From contig NZ_JAQTXI010000009.1 in the NCBI RefSeq assembly GCF_028688855.1, positions 62,001-126,000 on the forward strand: 64,000 nt of DNA. The letters are read 5' to 3'. The notes beneath the pieces were generated by a model. It made no database searches and was not told the DNA's origin. It worked only from the letters and a program-made list of their open reading frames with translations. Source of the stretch: Neomegalonema sp. GTDB taxonomy: Bacteria; Pseudomonadota; Alphaproteobacteria; Rhodobacterales; Rhodobacteraceae. The first letter of the stretch is position 1. The number at the start of each line of letters is the position of its first letter. Both the position numbers and the translations under genes were made by a program. Shown in pieces: positions 42,125-53,073 of this stretch.

Positions 42125-45100
42125 CAGGCGTTTTCCTTATTTTGTGGGTCGCGCGATTGATCCGAAAACCGGTTCCCACTTTTCGGATCGCGCTCCTTAT
42201 CAAAAGCCTTGAGCCGCTCCGCCAGAAGGGGCGCGATCACGGCCACGGCGGCGGGCGAAACAAGCTGAGGATGGAGGAAAGGCGCCTCCAGCTTCTCCAG
42301 CGCGGCGCAATGCGCCAGCCAGAGATCCGCCTGCAAGCCGGGATCGTTCTGGTGGTCAAGCCCGGCGCGGATATGGGTCAGGCGTCCGGGGAAGCGCCGA
42401 TGCTCATGGCCGCGCACGAGGGCGTTGGCCCCGAGCGCCACCTTGACCACGCCTTCCAGAACCTCGGGCGGCAAAAGGGTCATCGGGCCGCCGCCTTTCT
42501 CGCGCAGATAAGCCAGAAGCTCGGCCCGGTTCGCCAGAGGCGGCGCCTCGGTTGGGTCCAGCCCCGCGATGGCCACGAAGGCCCGCAGAGCCTCGGCCTC
42601 GCTGGGTTCGAGGCGACCGCGCCAGACTTCGGCGGGATAGGAATCGAGCAAAGCCGCAAGCCCGACCTCCCGGCCCCGCTCCGCGAGCCTGGCCGCCATC
42701 GCCTGAACGATCACCCCGCCCACCGACCAGCCCGCCAGATGGATCGGCCCTTGCGGAACGGCCTCCGCGACGCGGGCGGCGTAATCCTCGGCGAGGGCGT
42801 CGAGGCTGGCGAAAGGCGCCGCTCCGGTGAGCGAAGGCGCTTGCAGCGCATAGACCGAACGCGCGGGCGCCAGAGCCTTGGCCAAAGCGCGATAGCCCCA
42901 GCCCAATCCCCCCGCCGGATGCGCGAGGAAGATCGGCGGCGCTTCGGGGTCGCCTTTGGCCAGCAGGAGCAGAGGCTCCAGACCTTCGGCGGGGCCCTCC
43001 GCCGCGAGGATGCGCGCCGCGATCTCGGCGAGGCTGGCGGAATCGAAGATCGCGCCCACGCCGGGATCCTTGCCGAAGGCCTCGCGGATGCGCAGAGCGA
43101 GGCGCATCGCCAGAAGCGAATCTCCGCCGAGCCGGAAGAAATCCGCCTCCGGGCCGGGGGGATGGGGAAGCTCCAGAACCTCCGCCACGAGACCCGCGAG
43201 CCGCGCCTCCTCCGGTGAGGCGGGACGGCTCGGGCCGCCTTCCTCCAGAGCGGGAGCGGGCAGGGCGGCGCGGTCCAGCTTGCCGTTGACGTTCAGCGGC
43301 AAGGCGGGCAGGGCGAGGAGATGGCTCGGGATCATGGCGGGAGTCAGGGAAGCCGCCAGAGCCGTCCGCAGCTGTTCGGCGTCATAGCCCGTCGCCGGGA
43401 CCACATAGGCCGTCAGACGCTTGACGCCCGGCTGATCCTCGCGGGCGATCACGGCTGCCTCTCGCGCGAGGCCGGTCCCAAGGATCGCCGCCTCGATCTC
43501 GCCGAGTTCGATGCGCTGGCCGCGGATCTTCACCTGATGATCCGAGCGCCCGAGGAACTCCATGGCGCCGTCGGGCCGCCAGCGGGCGAGGTCGCCCGTC
43601 GCATAGATGCGTTCGCCGGGGCGGAAGGGATCAGGCGGGAAGCGCTCCGCCGTGAGGTCCGGCCGCCCGAGATAGCCGCGCGCCAATTGCACGCCGCCGA
43701 GATAGAGGTCTCCGGCCAGCCCGGCGGGCAGAGGCCGCAAACGGGAATCCAGAGCGTAAAGCCGCGTGTTCCAGACCGGAAAGCCAATCGGCACCGGCGA
43801 GGAATGGTCTTCGGGCGTCGCGGGCCAGAAGGTCACGTCCACGGCGGCCTCGGTCGGGCCGTAGAGATTATGGAGTTCGCCGGAAATCCGCGCATGGAAG
43901 CGTTCGCGCTGATCGGCGGTCAATTCCTCGCCGCTGCAAAAGACGCGCTTGACCTTCAGCCCCGCAGATTCCGGAGCCGCCAGAAAAGCCGAAAGCATCG
44001 AGGGCGTGAAATGCAGGGTGTCGATGCGCTCCTCGCGGATGATCCGCGCCAAAGCCGAAGGATCGCGATGGGCGCCGGGGGGCGCGACCACCAGAGTCTC
44101 GCCGCTCAGGAAGGCGAGGAAGAACTCCCAGACGGAGACGTCGAAGACCGCCGGAGTCTTTTGCAGGATGCGTTCTCCGGGGGCGAAGCCGTAATGTTCG
44201 CGCATCCAGATCAGGCGGTTGACGATGGCCCGATGCTCGATCATCACGCCCTTGGGCTCTCCGGTGGAGCCGGAGGTGAAGATCACATAGGCGAGGTTCT
44301 CCGGCCCTGTGGCAGACGGCGGAGCCTCGCCGGTCGTCGGCCATTGGTCGGGCGTCAGGGCGGGGAAGCCTGCGAAGGCCTCGGCGTCTTCGGCGCGGCG
44401 GAGCGTCAGGACCGGGGCCGCGAGATCCAGCACGCGTTTGCGGCGGGCGGGCGGATGCTCAAGGTCGATGGGCAGATAGGCCGCTCCGGCGCGCTGAATC
44501 GCCAGAAGCGCCACGATCAACTCCATAGAACGCGGCAAAGCCACCGCCACGACCCGATCCGGCCCCGCGCCCAATTCCTTGAGCTTCGCCGCCAGAGCGC
44601 CCGTGCGGGCGTCCAGCTCGGCGTTGGTCAGGCTGAGGCCCTCGAAGCGCAGGGCCTCGGCTTTAGGGTTTTCGCGGAGTTTGTCGAGGATCAGATCGAT
44701 GAGCGTCCGGTCCGTCGGGAAAGGATGCTCCGTGGCGTTGACGTCGATGAGGAAGCGCCGAGCCTCGGCGGGGCTGGCGGTCGGCAGATCCGCGAGGCGC
44801 TCCGCCTTGAGCGCGCCCTCCAGAAAGGCGAGGAAGCGATCCGCATGGGCCTCGGTCTCTTCGGCGGAATAGAGGGCGGGATTGGAATCCGCCTCGAAGA
44901 TCGCGCCTTCATGAGCGTCGCCGCGAAAGCTGAAGGTGAAGTCCTCCACCGCGCCCGCGCTGAGGATATGGAGGCGCGTCTCCAGCCCCGGCATTTTCGG
45001 CGCCGAGTCGAAAGGCTGGATGTTGATGAGCGGACCATGCAGCCGCCGCCCTCCGCCGATGCGGCCGAGGTCGCGGCGCAGAGCCTCGGCGCGATAGCGG

Positions 45101-46083
45101 CCATGGCGACGCAAGGCGATCAGGCTTTTCGAAACGCCCTTGAGCCAATCGCCCAAAACCGCTCCTTCATCGGGGATGATCCGCAGCGGCGGGACGTTCA
45201 TCGCCATGCAGGGCAGACGCGCCAGAGAACCGCCCAGCCGCGCCATGAAGGGAACGCCGAGCACCGCCTCCGGCCCGCCCGTGAAACGCTGGACATAGGC
45301 TCCGGTCAAAGCCGTGACGAGATCCGGCCAAGTGGCGTTTCGGCTGCGGGAGAAATCGCGCAGGCGGGCGAGGAATTCGGGCGGCAGAAGCCGCGTCGCG
45401 CGATGGAAGCCATGGCCCGAGACGGCGCGTCCGGGCTTCATCCCGAGCGCTTCGGGAGCGCCCTCCATGGCGGCGCGTCCCCATGCGGCGTCCTGCTCGC
45501 GGCGGGCTGAGGCGCGATATTCGGCGTCGGCCTCCAGAGCCAGACGCAAGGGCCCGAAATCCGGACCCGCCGCCGGGCCGCCCTTCAGGGCCGCGTAACG
45601 CTCGGCGGCGCGATCCGTGACCAGCGCCATGCCATAGCCGTCGAGGCAGAGATGATGCACGCGCTCATACCAGAAGGCGCGCTCCGGCCCGAGGAGATGC
45701 AGATGAAAGGCCGCCGTGGCGTCGCGCGCCAGATCCAGCGGCTTGTCGGAATCCGCGCGCATCATCGCCAGAGCCGCCGACTCGGGATCGGGGGCGCGAC
45801 GGTGGTCGTGAACCGCCAGGGCGGGGAATTCGGGCGCGAGGCGCTGGCGCGGGCCTTGCGGCGTCTCCCGGAAGCGCAGGCGCAGAGCCTCGGTTTCGGC
45901 GATCATCCCGCCGACGGCCTCCGCGAAGGCCGCGACGTCCAGAGGCCCGAGGATCTCCAGATATTGCCCCGCGTTGAGGATGGGATTATCCGGGTCCATC
46001 GCCTGAAAGCGCCAGAGCCCTTCCTGAGCTTCGGTCAGAGGCTGGCCTTGGGGCGCGGTCAGGTCGAAAGGATCCGTGGTCAT
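42124..46083 (-). CDS. entF: Non-ribosomal peptide synthetase, EntF type (C-A-PCP-TE)
   Basis: 1319 aa. Condensation domain ~15-430 with H-H-L-C-L-D-G at 143-149. The adenylation domain (~460-960) has Y-V-I-F-T-S-G-S-T-G-E-P-K-G. Its ten specificity residues, read against GrsA and EntF, are D-V-W-H-F-S-L-V-D-K, the serine code of EntF. The carrier domain has F-F-R-L-G-G-D-S-L-L, and the C-terminal thioesterase has G-W-S-V-G-G. A single serine module with TE predicts an enterobactin-like product made with the aryl carrier protein next door. The last ~24 residues after the TE are encoded partly by a palindromic repeat. No MbtH-like gene is in view. Confidence 0.95.
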   Translation of the reverse strand: MTTDPFDLTAPQGQPLTEAQEGLWRFQAMDPDNPILNAGQYLEILGPLDVAAFAEAVGGMIAETEALRLRFRETPQGPRQRLAPEFPALAVHDHRRAPDPESAALAMMRADSDKPLDLARDATAAFHLHLLGPERAFWYERVHHLCLDGYGMALVTDRAAERYAALKGGPAAGPDFGPLRLALEADAEYRASARREQDAAWGRAAMEGAPEALGMKPGRAVSGHGFHRATRLLPPEFLARLRDFSRSRNATWPDLVTALTGAYVQRFTGGPEAVLGVPFMARLGGSLARLPCMAMNVPPLRIIPDEGAVLGDWLKGVSKSLIALRRHGRYRAEALRRDLGRIGGGRRLHGPLINIQPFDSAPKMPGLETRLHILSAGAVEDFTFSFRGDAHEGAIFEADSNPALYSAEETEAHADRFLAFLEGALKAERLADLPTASPAEARRFLIDVNATEHPFPTDRTLIDLILDKLRENPKAEALRFEGLSLTNAELDARTGALAAKLKELGAGPDRVVAVALPRSMELIVALLAIQRAGAAYLPIDLEHPPARRKRVLDLAAPVLTLRRAEDAEAFAGFPALTPDQWPTTGEAPPSATGPENLAYVIFTSGSTGEPKGVMIEHRAIVNRLIWMREHYGFAPGERILQKTPAVFDVSVWEFFLAFLSGETLVVAPPGAHRDPSALARIIREERIDTLHFTPSMLSAFLAAPESAGLKVKRVFCSGEELTADQRERFHARISGELHNLYGPTEAAVDVTFWPATPEDHSSPVPIGFPVWNTRLYALDSRLRPLPAGLAGDLYLGGVQLARGYLGRPDLTAERFPPDPFRPGERIYATGDLARWRPDGAMEFLGRSDHQVKIRGQRIELGEIEAAILGTGLAREAAVIAREDQPGVKRLTAYVVPATGYDAEQLRTALAASLTPAMIPSHLLALPALPLNVNGKLDRAALPAPALEEGGPSRPASPEEARLAGLVAEVLELPHPPGPEADFFRLGGDSLLAMRLALRIREAFGKDPGVGAIFDSASLAEIAARILAAEGPAEGLEPLLLLAKGDPEAPPIFLAHPAGGLGWGYRALAKALAPARSVYALQAPSLTGAAPFASLDALAEDYAARVAEAVPQGPIHLAGWSVGGVIVQAMAARLAERGREVGLAALLDSYPAEVWRGRLEPSEAEALRAFVAIAGLDPTEAPPLANRAELLAYLREKGGGPMTLLPPEVLEGVVKVALGANALVRGHEHRRFPGRLTHIRAGLDHQNDPGLQADLWLAHCAALEKLEAPFLHPQLVSPAAVAVIAPLLAERLKAFDKERDPKSGNRFSDQSRDPQNKENA
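42159..42189. repeat. Short palindromic element inside the entF reading frame
   Basis: 31 bp: perfect 10-bp arms GATCCGAAAA and TTTTCGGATC around CCGGTTCCCAC. It lies within the last 22 codons of entF and encodes part of its C-terminal tail (D-P-K-S-G-N-R-F-S-D-Q). Related copies lie at 37206-37235 and 41295-41322. Confidence 0.8.
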
Positions 46084-46084
46084 G

Positions 46085-46321
46085 TCAGGCCGCCTTCGGG
46101 CGGGCCTGGACCAGGGCCCACCATTCCGCCAGCGTCGATTTCTCGGCGAATTCCGCGAAGCCCGCCGCCGTGCCGAGTTCGCGCCAGAGGAGCGTCAGCT
46201 CCATCAGCCGCATGGAGTCGAGGCCGAGATCCATGAGGTTCTCGTGATCGCTCACGGCGTCGGGTTCTTCGTGGATCTTGGCGGCGACGTCGGCGCGCAT
46301 GCGCTCAAGGGTCAGGGCCAT
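46085..46321 (-). CDS. Stand-alone aryl carrier protein (EntB C-terminal domain equivalent)
   Basis: 78 aa. Acidic four-helix carrier protein with the phosphopantetheine site L-M-D-L-G-L-D-S-M-R-L-M-E-L (Ser36). It matches the aryl carrier domain that is fused to isochorismatase in EntB/DhbB. Here it is a separate gene, 14 bases after the isochorismatase gene and one base before entF. EntE should load it with 2,3-dihydroxybenzoate for condensation by EntF. A phosphopantetheinyl transferase is required but is not in the window. Confidence 0.92.
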   Translation of the reverse strand: MALTLERMRADVAAKIHEEPDAVSDHENLMDLGLDSMRLMELTLLWRELGTAAGFAEFAEKSTLAEWWALVQARPKAA

Positions 46322-46334
46322 GGCGGCGCTCCTG

Positions 46335-46966
46335 TCAGGCGAGGCGGTTCAGGGTCTGGGCGGTCGAGAGGACGCCCGCGCAGCGTCCGGCGGCCCATTT
46401 CAGAGCCATGTCCTGCTCTTCGCGCGAGAAATCCGCGAGGGCGTCGGCGATCATGAAGGCCTCGACGTCGCGCTGGAAGGCCTCGACGGCGGTCGCCATG
46501 CAGCCGATATGCGCGTAGATCCCGGTGATCAGCAATTGATCCCGGCCGCGCACGCGCATCAGGCTTTCGAGATTGCTCCGCTGAAAGGCGCTGTAGCGAT
46601 GCTTCACAAGGGTGAAGTCGCCGGGCTGGGGCGCAAGCTCGGGGAGGATCTCCTCATGCTCGGGCGTATGGGACATGCCCGGCCCCCAGAGATCGGCCTG
46701 AAGGCCCCGGTCGCGACGATCCTGATTTCCGATCTGGGCGGTGTAGAAGACGGGGATTCCTCTGGCCCGGCAATGGGCCGCCAGACGCGCGATGTTCGCC
46801 AAGGCGGGGGCCAGAGGCGACTCGCCGGGGGGGAAGATCCGCGCGAAATAGCGCTGCATGTCATGGATCAGCAGCGCCGCGCGGGCGGGTTCCGGAACCC
46901 AGGGCCCTTTCGCCGTCGGGAGTTCGGCTTCGGTCGGGAGGGGATAGGGCGCGATCTGCGGCAGAC

Positions 46967-46970
<4 letters not shown>
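46335..46970 (-). CDS. entB: Isochorismatase (EntB N-terminal domain equivalent)
   Basis: 211 aa. Y-x-L-P-T near the N-terminus, L-I-H-D-M-Q-R-Y-F (catalytic Asp), [19 protein letters not shown] (Lys) and [11 protein letters not shown] are those of EntB/DhbB/PhzD isochorismatases. It converts isochorismate to 2,3-dihydro-2,3-dihydroxybenzoate plus pyruvate. It stops where the E. coli protein would continue into a carrier domain. The start is TTG at 46970, overlapping the entE stop as TTGA. Confidence 0.92.
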
Positions 46971-48591
<1,621 letters not shown>

Positions 48592-48595
<4 letters not shown>

Positions 48596-49797
48596 GCCGC
48601 CCTCTCCGCCAGAGGCCGGCCCGTCTCGTCGACTCCGAGCGCCCGCAGCATGGTCACCAGCTTGGCGGAGGTCTCTTCGGCCTCGGCCGCCGGATCGGAG
48701 CCCGGCACCACGCCCGCTCCGGCGTAGAGCCGCGCCTTTTCGCCCGCGATCTCGGCGCAGCGCAGCGACACATGCCATTCGCCGTCGCCCGCCTCGTCGA
48801 GCCAGCCCACGGCGCCTGCGTAGAATCCGCGGTCGTAGCCCTCCAGACGCGAGATCGCCCGAGCCGCCGCCGCCCGCGGCAATCCGCAGACCGCCGGAGT
48901 CGGATGCAGATGCGCCAGAAGCTCCGCGACGGGGACGTCCTCGCGCAATTCGCCCTCGATCCGCGTGCCCAGATGCCACATGGCCGCCGTCGCGCGCAGG
49001 GAAGGCGACTTCGGCGCGTTCAGCCGCAGACAGAGCGGCGCCAGGGCGTCGGCCACGGCCTCGACCACGGCGGCGTGCTCGCGCTGATCCTTCTCGGAGG
49101 CGAGCAGCCCCTCGCTCTGGCGACGATCCGTCTCGGGATCCGCGCCGCGCCGCGCCGAGCCCGCCAGAGGATGCGACGCCACCATCCGCCCCTTGCGCGA
49201 GACGAGCAGCTCCGGCGTCGCGCCGAGCAGCGCCCTCGGCGGCTCGCCGAGCCCCGAGAGCGGCGCGCAGAAGACCGTCACGCTCGGGTCTTCGCCCAGC
49301 CGCGCGAGCAGGGCCTCGCGGTCGATGGGCCGGTCCGCCAGAATGGCCACGCTCCGCGAGAGCACCACCTTGCGCAGTTCGGCGTCCTCCTCGCGGCGGA
49401 GGAGCTTCAGCGCCTCGGCCACGGCCTGCATGTAGGCGGCGCGGCTCGGCTCGGGCGAGACGCCCCAGGGAGAACCGCCCTCCGCCAGAGGCGGCGCGGC
49501 GCGGCGCCGGAATTCGGCGGGCCCTTCGAGCCTGCGGATCTTCTCGGGCTGATGGAGCCGGTCATGGGCCTCGCGGTCGAAGGGCAGGGCGCCGAGCAGC
49601 CGTCTCGGACCCTCGGACTCGGCGGCGAAGAAGGTCGCCGCCCGCGTCGCCAGAGTCTCCACCGGGCCGCCCGGCAGAAGCCGCCGGAAGCCGCGCGCCG
49701 CAAGCCCGCCTTCGGGGCCTTGCAGGGCGAAGGCGGTCGGGTCCTCGCCCACGACCTGACGGGCGGGCTCAAGAGGCGAGATCGGGCTGGGAGCCAT
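48592..49797 (-). CDS. entC: Isochorismate synthase
   Basis: 401 aa. The chorismate-binding domain has [29 protein letters not shown] (Mg/substrate), [16 protein letters not shown] and the C-terminal [23 protein letters not shown]. It converts chorismate to isochorismate, the first committed step. It is the first gene of a six-gene operon entC-entE-entB-carrier-entF-entA. Confidence 0.95.
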
Positions 49798-49852
49798 GGC
49801 CGGGATTCCTGAAATCTCCGCCGCGGCGCGAAGCCTCGGCGTTCCGATCTTT

Positions 49853-49881
49853 TGACTAGTCTATCCGAGAATTTCGGTCAA
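49853..49881 (-). promoter_or_regulatory. Candidate promoter of the ent operon
   Basis: Minus strand TTGACC (complement of 49876-49881), 17 bases, TAGTCA (complement of 49853-49858), about 55 bases before the entC start. The spacer contains the near-palindrome CCGA-GAATT-TCGG (plus strand 49865-49877) and the whole is bracketed by TTGAC/GTCAA. An iron regulator (Fur, Irr or RirA class) could bind here, but I do not recognise a consensus box. Confidence 0.5.
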
Positions 49882-50125
49882 CTATGACCCGCCGCGCCTC
49901 TCGGCCCTGTGATTCGAGCCTTGGAGGCCGGCGAAGCGCATGGGATTTCCGCAACTTCGCGAGCCTTCCCCATGAGGGAAAAAAATCTTGACAGAATCCG
50001 TCGGCTTTGGATCTAAGGCGTTCACGGCCCCGGCTCCGCCTTCTGCGCGAGCCTGAAGGCGGCGAAGGCGCGGGGCCTCGGCCTCCCTTCGCCGGACGGA
50101 CAAGATCATCAGGGAGATTCGAGCG
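49882..50125 (+). promoter_or_regulatory. Upstream region of the YncE-like gene with candidate promoter
   Basis: TTGACA (49988-49993), 18 bases, TCTAAG (50012-50017), preceded by a run of A. No gene is seen between the divergent ent operon and the beta-propeller gene. Confidence 0.45.
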
Positions 50126-51523
50126 ATGGCCTCCAGACTCAAGACGTCCTTCCGGGGCGCCGCCCTTGCGGCCCTCCTGCTCGGGCTGAGCGCGCCCGTC
50201 GCTCCGGCTCAGGACGCCGGACCCCGGCTGAGCGCCGGTCCCGCCGCTTCGGCGCGTTCCGTGATTCCGGGCGGCCAGGCCAAGGTGAGCGGGACGGGCC
50301 TCAAGCCCGGACAGGCCGTCAGCCTGACCAGCGCCGCCCTCGGCGGAGCGGCTCTGGGCGGCGGGATCGCGGACGCCGAAGGCAAGTTCGAGACGGTTGT
50401 GACCCTGCCTGCGGGCGTCGCGCCGGGAGATCACCCCGTGCAGGCGGCCCTGAGCAATCCGGCGGGCTCCGCGACGCTGAACCTGCATGTCTCGCCCCAT
50501 TTCGACCTCGCCGGACAGGAGGCCTTCGACCTCTTCGGCCGCAAGACCTCGCGCGGGCTCTACCAGACCGCCTACAGCCCGAAGACGGGCAAGCTCTTCG
50601 CGACCTCCGCGGTGGGGCGTCCGCCGGTGAAGGAATCGGAGCTTCTGCGCCTGAACCCCCAGACGCTCGAAGTGGAGGCCCGCGTCACGCCCGCCGAGGC
50701 GCCCGCCCGTCCCGACGGCTCCGCCTGGGGCCTCTACGCCGTCTACGGCCTGGGCCTCGACGACGCGAACGGCAACATCTGGGTGAGCAACACCCGTCAG
50801 GACACGGTGGCGGTCTATCGTCAGTCCGACCTGTCGCTGGTCAAGCAGTTCCCGCCCGGCGCGGCGCTCCATGCGCGCGATCTGGTCGTGGACGAGGAGC
50901 GCGGCCGCGTCTACGTCTCGACGGCCCGCGGCGGCTCGGCGCTGGAGGTCTTCGACGCCAGGACGCTGGAGCATGTCGGAACGACGCCTCTGGTCTCGAA
51001 GGTCCCCGGCAAGGAGTTCGTGGCGATGAGCCTTGAGCTCGATCCGGTCAACGACCGCCTCTATACGGTCAGCATGCCTTCCGACGAATGGGCGGCGGTG
51101 GATCTGCTGACGGGCGAAGTGGCCTATGTCGGCCCGGTTCCGGGCGCCAGGGGCGCGAGCGGCGTGGCCTTCGATCCGCAGACCAACCGCCTTTACGTCG
51201 CCTCGCAGGAGAGCGACAATCTGGTGATCCTCGACACCACCACCAACGCCGTGGTGGCCGACGTGCTGGTGGGCGCCATCGCGCTGAACGTCGCCTTCGA
51301 GCCGAAGAACCGCCTCGTCTATGTGGCGAATCGCGGCGCGGGGACCATCACGGTCCTCGACGCCGAAGGGAAGCGGCTGGGCGATCTGCCGGGCGGCGTC
51401 TACGCCAACCACGTCTCCGAAGACGGGCTGGGGCATGTCTATACGACGGATCGCGCCATCGACGACAAGGATCCGGCGGGCGACATGATCCGCCGCATCT
51501 CGCCGAAATCCGCGAGCCGCTGA
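50126..51523 (+). CDS. YncE-like periplasmic beta-propeller protein
   Basis: 465 aa. The signal peptide ends at about A-P-A-Q-D (28-32). Residues ~38-125 form an Ig-like beta domain (V-S-G-T-G-L-K-P-G-Q-A-V through G-D-H-P-V-Q-A-A-L). From ~135 to the end, blades of a YVTN/YncE propeller repeat: L-F-A-T-S-A-V-G, I-W-V-S-N-T-R-Q-D-T-V-A-V-Y, V-Y-V-S-T-A-R-G, L-Y-V-A-S-Q-E-S-D-N-L-V-I-L-D, V-Y-V-A-N-R-G-A-G-T. E. coli YncE is iron-regulated, which fits its place beside siderophore genes. Its function is unknown. The start follows AGGGAG. Confidence 0.88.
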   Translation: MASRLKTSFRGAALAALLLGLSAPVAPAQDAGPRLSAGPAASARSVIPGGQAKVSGTGLKPGQAVSLTSAALGGAALGGGIADAEGKFETVVTLPAGVAPGDHPVQAALSNPAGSATLNLHVSPHFDLAGQEAFDLFGRKTSRGLYQTAYSPKTGKLFATSAVGRPPVKESELLRLNPQTLEVEARVTPAEAPARPDGSAWGLYAVYGLGLDDANGNIWVSNTRQDTVAVYRQSDLSLVKQFPPGAALHARDLVVDEERGRVYVSTARGGSALEVFDARTLEHVGTTPLVSKVPGKEFVAMSLELDPVNDRLYTVSMPSDEWAAVDLLTGEVAYVGPVPGARGASGVAFDPQTNRLYVASQESDNLVILDTTTNAVVADVLVGAIALNVAFEPKNRLVYVANRGAGTITVLDAEGKRLGDLPGGVYANHVSEDGLGHVYTTDRAIDDKDPAGDMIRRISPKSASR

Positions 51524-51664
51524 TCCCTTGGGCGGCTCGGGCCCTCCTGGAGCGAAGACGCCGGATCTCCCTCGCCCGAGCGGGGGAGGTTCGCGCTATC
51601 GTCGGGCCGGTTTTCGTTTTAAGCTCCTTTGCGCTTCAGGCGGGAATGTCGGAGGAGATGCAAC

Positions 51665-52198
51665 ATGACGATCTCGGGATTTCTTCATGGGCTTCGCGGC
51701 TCGTCGGCGTCGGGAGCCAAGGCCCTGCTCCGGGCGGCGGCTTTCGCGGCGTTTGCGGCGCCGCTGAGCGCGCCTGCGGCCTTTGCGCAGGTCGGGCCGG
51801 GCGGCTTTGGCTCCGGGCCTTCGGGAGGCTCGCTCTTCATGCCGCACGGCCAAGGCTGGGCGCCGCATCATCCGGCGGCGCTCGGCGGCGAGATCACGGT
51901 CGGCGGCATCATGCTGCCTCCCCCTCCGCCCCGGCCGACCAGCGACGGGCTCGTCGGGAACGAGGAGGGCTTCTATGCGAAGCCCTATTCGCCTCAGTCT
52001 CGACAGCACGCCGGCGAGATCACGTTCGGCGGGATCGTGCGGCCTCCCCGGCCGACCAGCGACGGGCTCGTCGTCGATCCTGCTGTCTCCGACTTCCCCA
52101 TCATGAGGATGGCCCCTCAGGAGGGCCGGGCCTTCAGAGAGAGCTTCGGGGGCGAGGCCTCCGGCGCTCTCCCGGCTCCGGGAGCCGCCGGGCCTTGA
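51665..52198 (+). CDS. Small secreted proline/glycine-rich protein with internal repeat
   Basis: 177 aa; I do not recognise it. A long signal peptide (~1-42) ends A-A-F-A-Q. The mature part is Gly/Pro-rich and contains two imperfect copies of G-E-I-T-V/F-G-G-I followed by a proline run and R-P-T-S-D-G-L-V (about 74-96 and 116-135). There are no cysteines or recognisable catalytic residues. The ATG at 51665 follows GGAGGAG; the frame is open for 12 more codons. It lies between the YncE-like gene and the siderophore esterase, whose start overlaps its stop (TTGA), so it is probably co-expressed with iron-uptake genes. Confidence 0.75.
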   Translation: MTISGFLHGLRGSSASGAKALLRAAAFAAFAAPLSAPAAFAQVGPGGFGSGPSGGSLFMPHGQGWAPHHPAALGGEITVGGIMLPPPPPRPTSDGLVGNEEGFYAKPYSPQSRQHAGEITFGGIVRPPRPTSDGLVVDPAVSDFPIMRMAPQEGRAFRESFGGEASGALPAPGAAGP

Positions 52199-53073
52199 GC
52201 GAAGTCTCTCTTCCCCGGACGATGACGCTGGATCTTCCCCGCGCGGGCGAGGGAGATCTGCGGGCTTTCGTGGGCTGGCCCGAGGAGCCTGCGCCGCCCG
52301 AAGGCTGGCCGGTGGTCTATCTGCTCGACGGCGAAAACTACTTCGCGCCCATGCTGGCTGCGGCGCGCTCCCTGTCGCTGCGCCCGAAGACGACGGGCGT
52401 CGAGCCCGCGCTGATCGTCGGGATCGCGCCGCAGGAGGACGAAACCCGCGACGAACGCGAATTCCGCCGTTGCCGCGACTTCACCCCGCCCGCCCCGCGC
52501 GAGCTGCTTCCGGCGCGTCCTCATGGGCGGCCCTGGGGCGAGACCGGAGCGGCGGGCGAGCTGCTCGACTGGATCGAGGACGTGGTCAAGCCGCGGGTCG
52601 AGGCGAAATTCCCCGTGGACCGCAGCCGTCAGACGCTCTTCGGCCATTCGCTCGGGGGGCTCTGCGCGCTTTACGCGGCCTTCCGCTCTCCGGAGCGGTT
52701 CCAGCGCTACGCCGCCTCCAGCCCCTCCATCTGGTTCGCCGAACGCTGGATTCTCAAGGCCGAGGCCGAATTCCCGGCGCGTCTGCGGGTTTCGCCCCAT
52801 CCGGTGCTGCTGAGCCTCACGGTGGGGTCGCTGGAATCGGAGCCGCCCGAGCATCTGCGCGCGGGAACCGACCCCTACGCCCATTGGGTGCGCAGGAACC
52901 GCATGGTCGAGAACCTCATGGAGATGGGGCGGCGGCTCGCGGCGCTGGACCCCGGAAAGCTCGAGGTGGTTCAGGCCGTCCTCGAGGGCGAGAACCATCC
53001 TTCGGCGGCCTTCGCCGCCCTGAGCCGCGCCTTGCGCGCGGCGCTCCGGCCGGAAAGGGCTCTGACGACATGA
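52195..53073 (+). CDS. Alpha/beta hydrolase, probable siderophore esterase (IroE/Fes-like)
   Basis: 292 aa. W-P-V-V-Y-L-L-D-G-E-N-Y-F, V-G-I-A-P-Q, the nucleophile elbow F-G-H-S-L-G-G-L-C-A-L-Y, S-P-S-I-W-F-A and C-terminal E-G-E-N-H-P-S match the esterase-D-like branch that includes IroE and BesA. It should hydrolyse ester bonds of a trilactone catecholate after or during import, releasing iron. No signal peptide is evident, so cytoplasmic. The start is TTG at 52195, overlapping the previous stop; the long open frame upstream is in the wrong frame of the YncE-like gene and is not coding. Confidence 0.85.
   Translation: MSEVSLPRTMTLDLPRAGEGDLRAFVGWPEEPAPPEGWPVVYLLDGENYFAPMLAAARSLSLRPKTTGVEPALIVGIAPQEDETRDEREFRRCRDFTPPAPRELLPARPHGRPWGETGAAGELLDWIEDVVKPRVEAKFPVDRSRQTLFGHSLGGLCALYAAFRSPERFQRYAASSPSIWFAERWILKAEAEFPARLRVSPHPVLLSLTVGSLESEPPEHLRAGTDPYAHWVRRNRMVENLMEMGRRLAALDPGKLEVVQAVLEGENHPSAAFAALSRALRAALRPERALTT

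Noticed and set aside
51088..52194. In-frame upstream extension of the siderophore esterase
   Set aside because: It overlaps the YncE-like and small secreted protein genes in another frame and has no similarity to the esterase family; the TTG at 52195 is the natural start.
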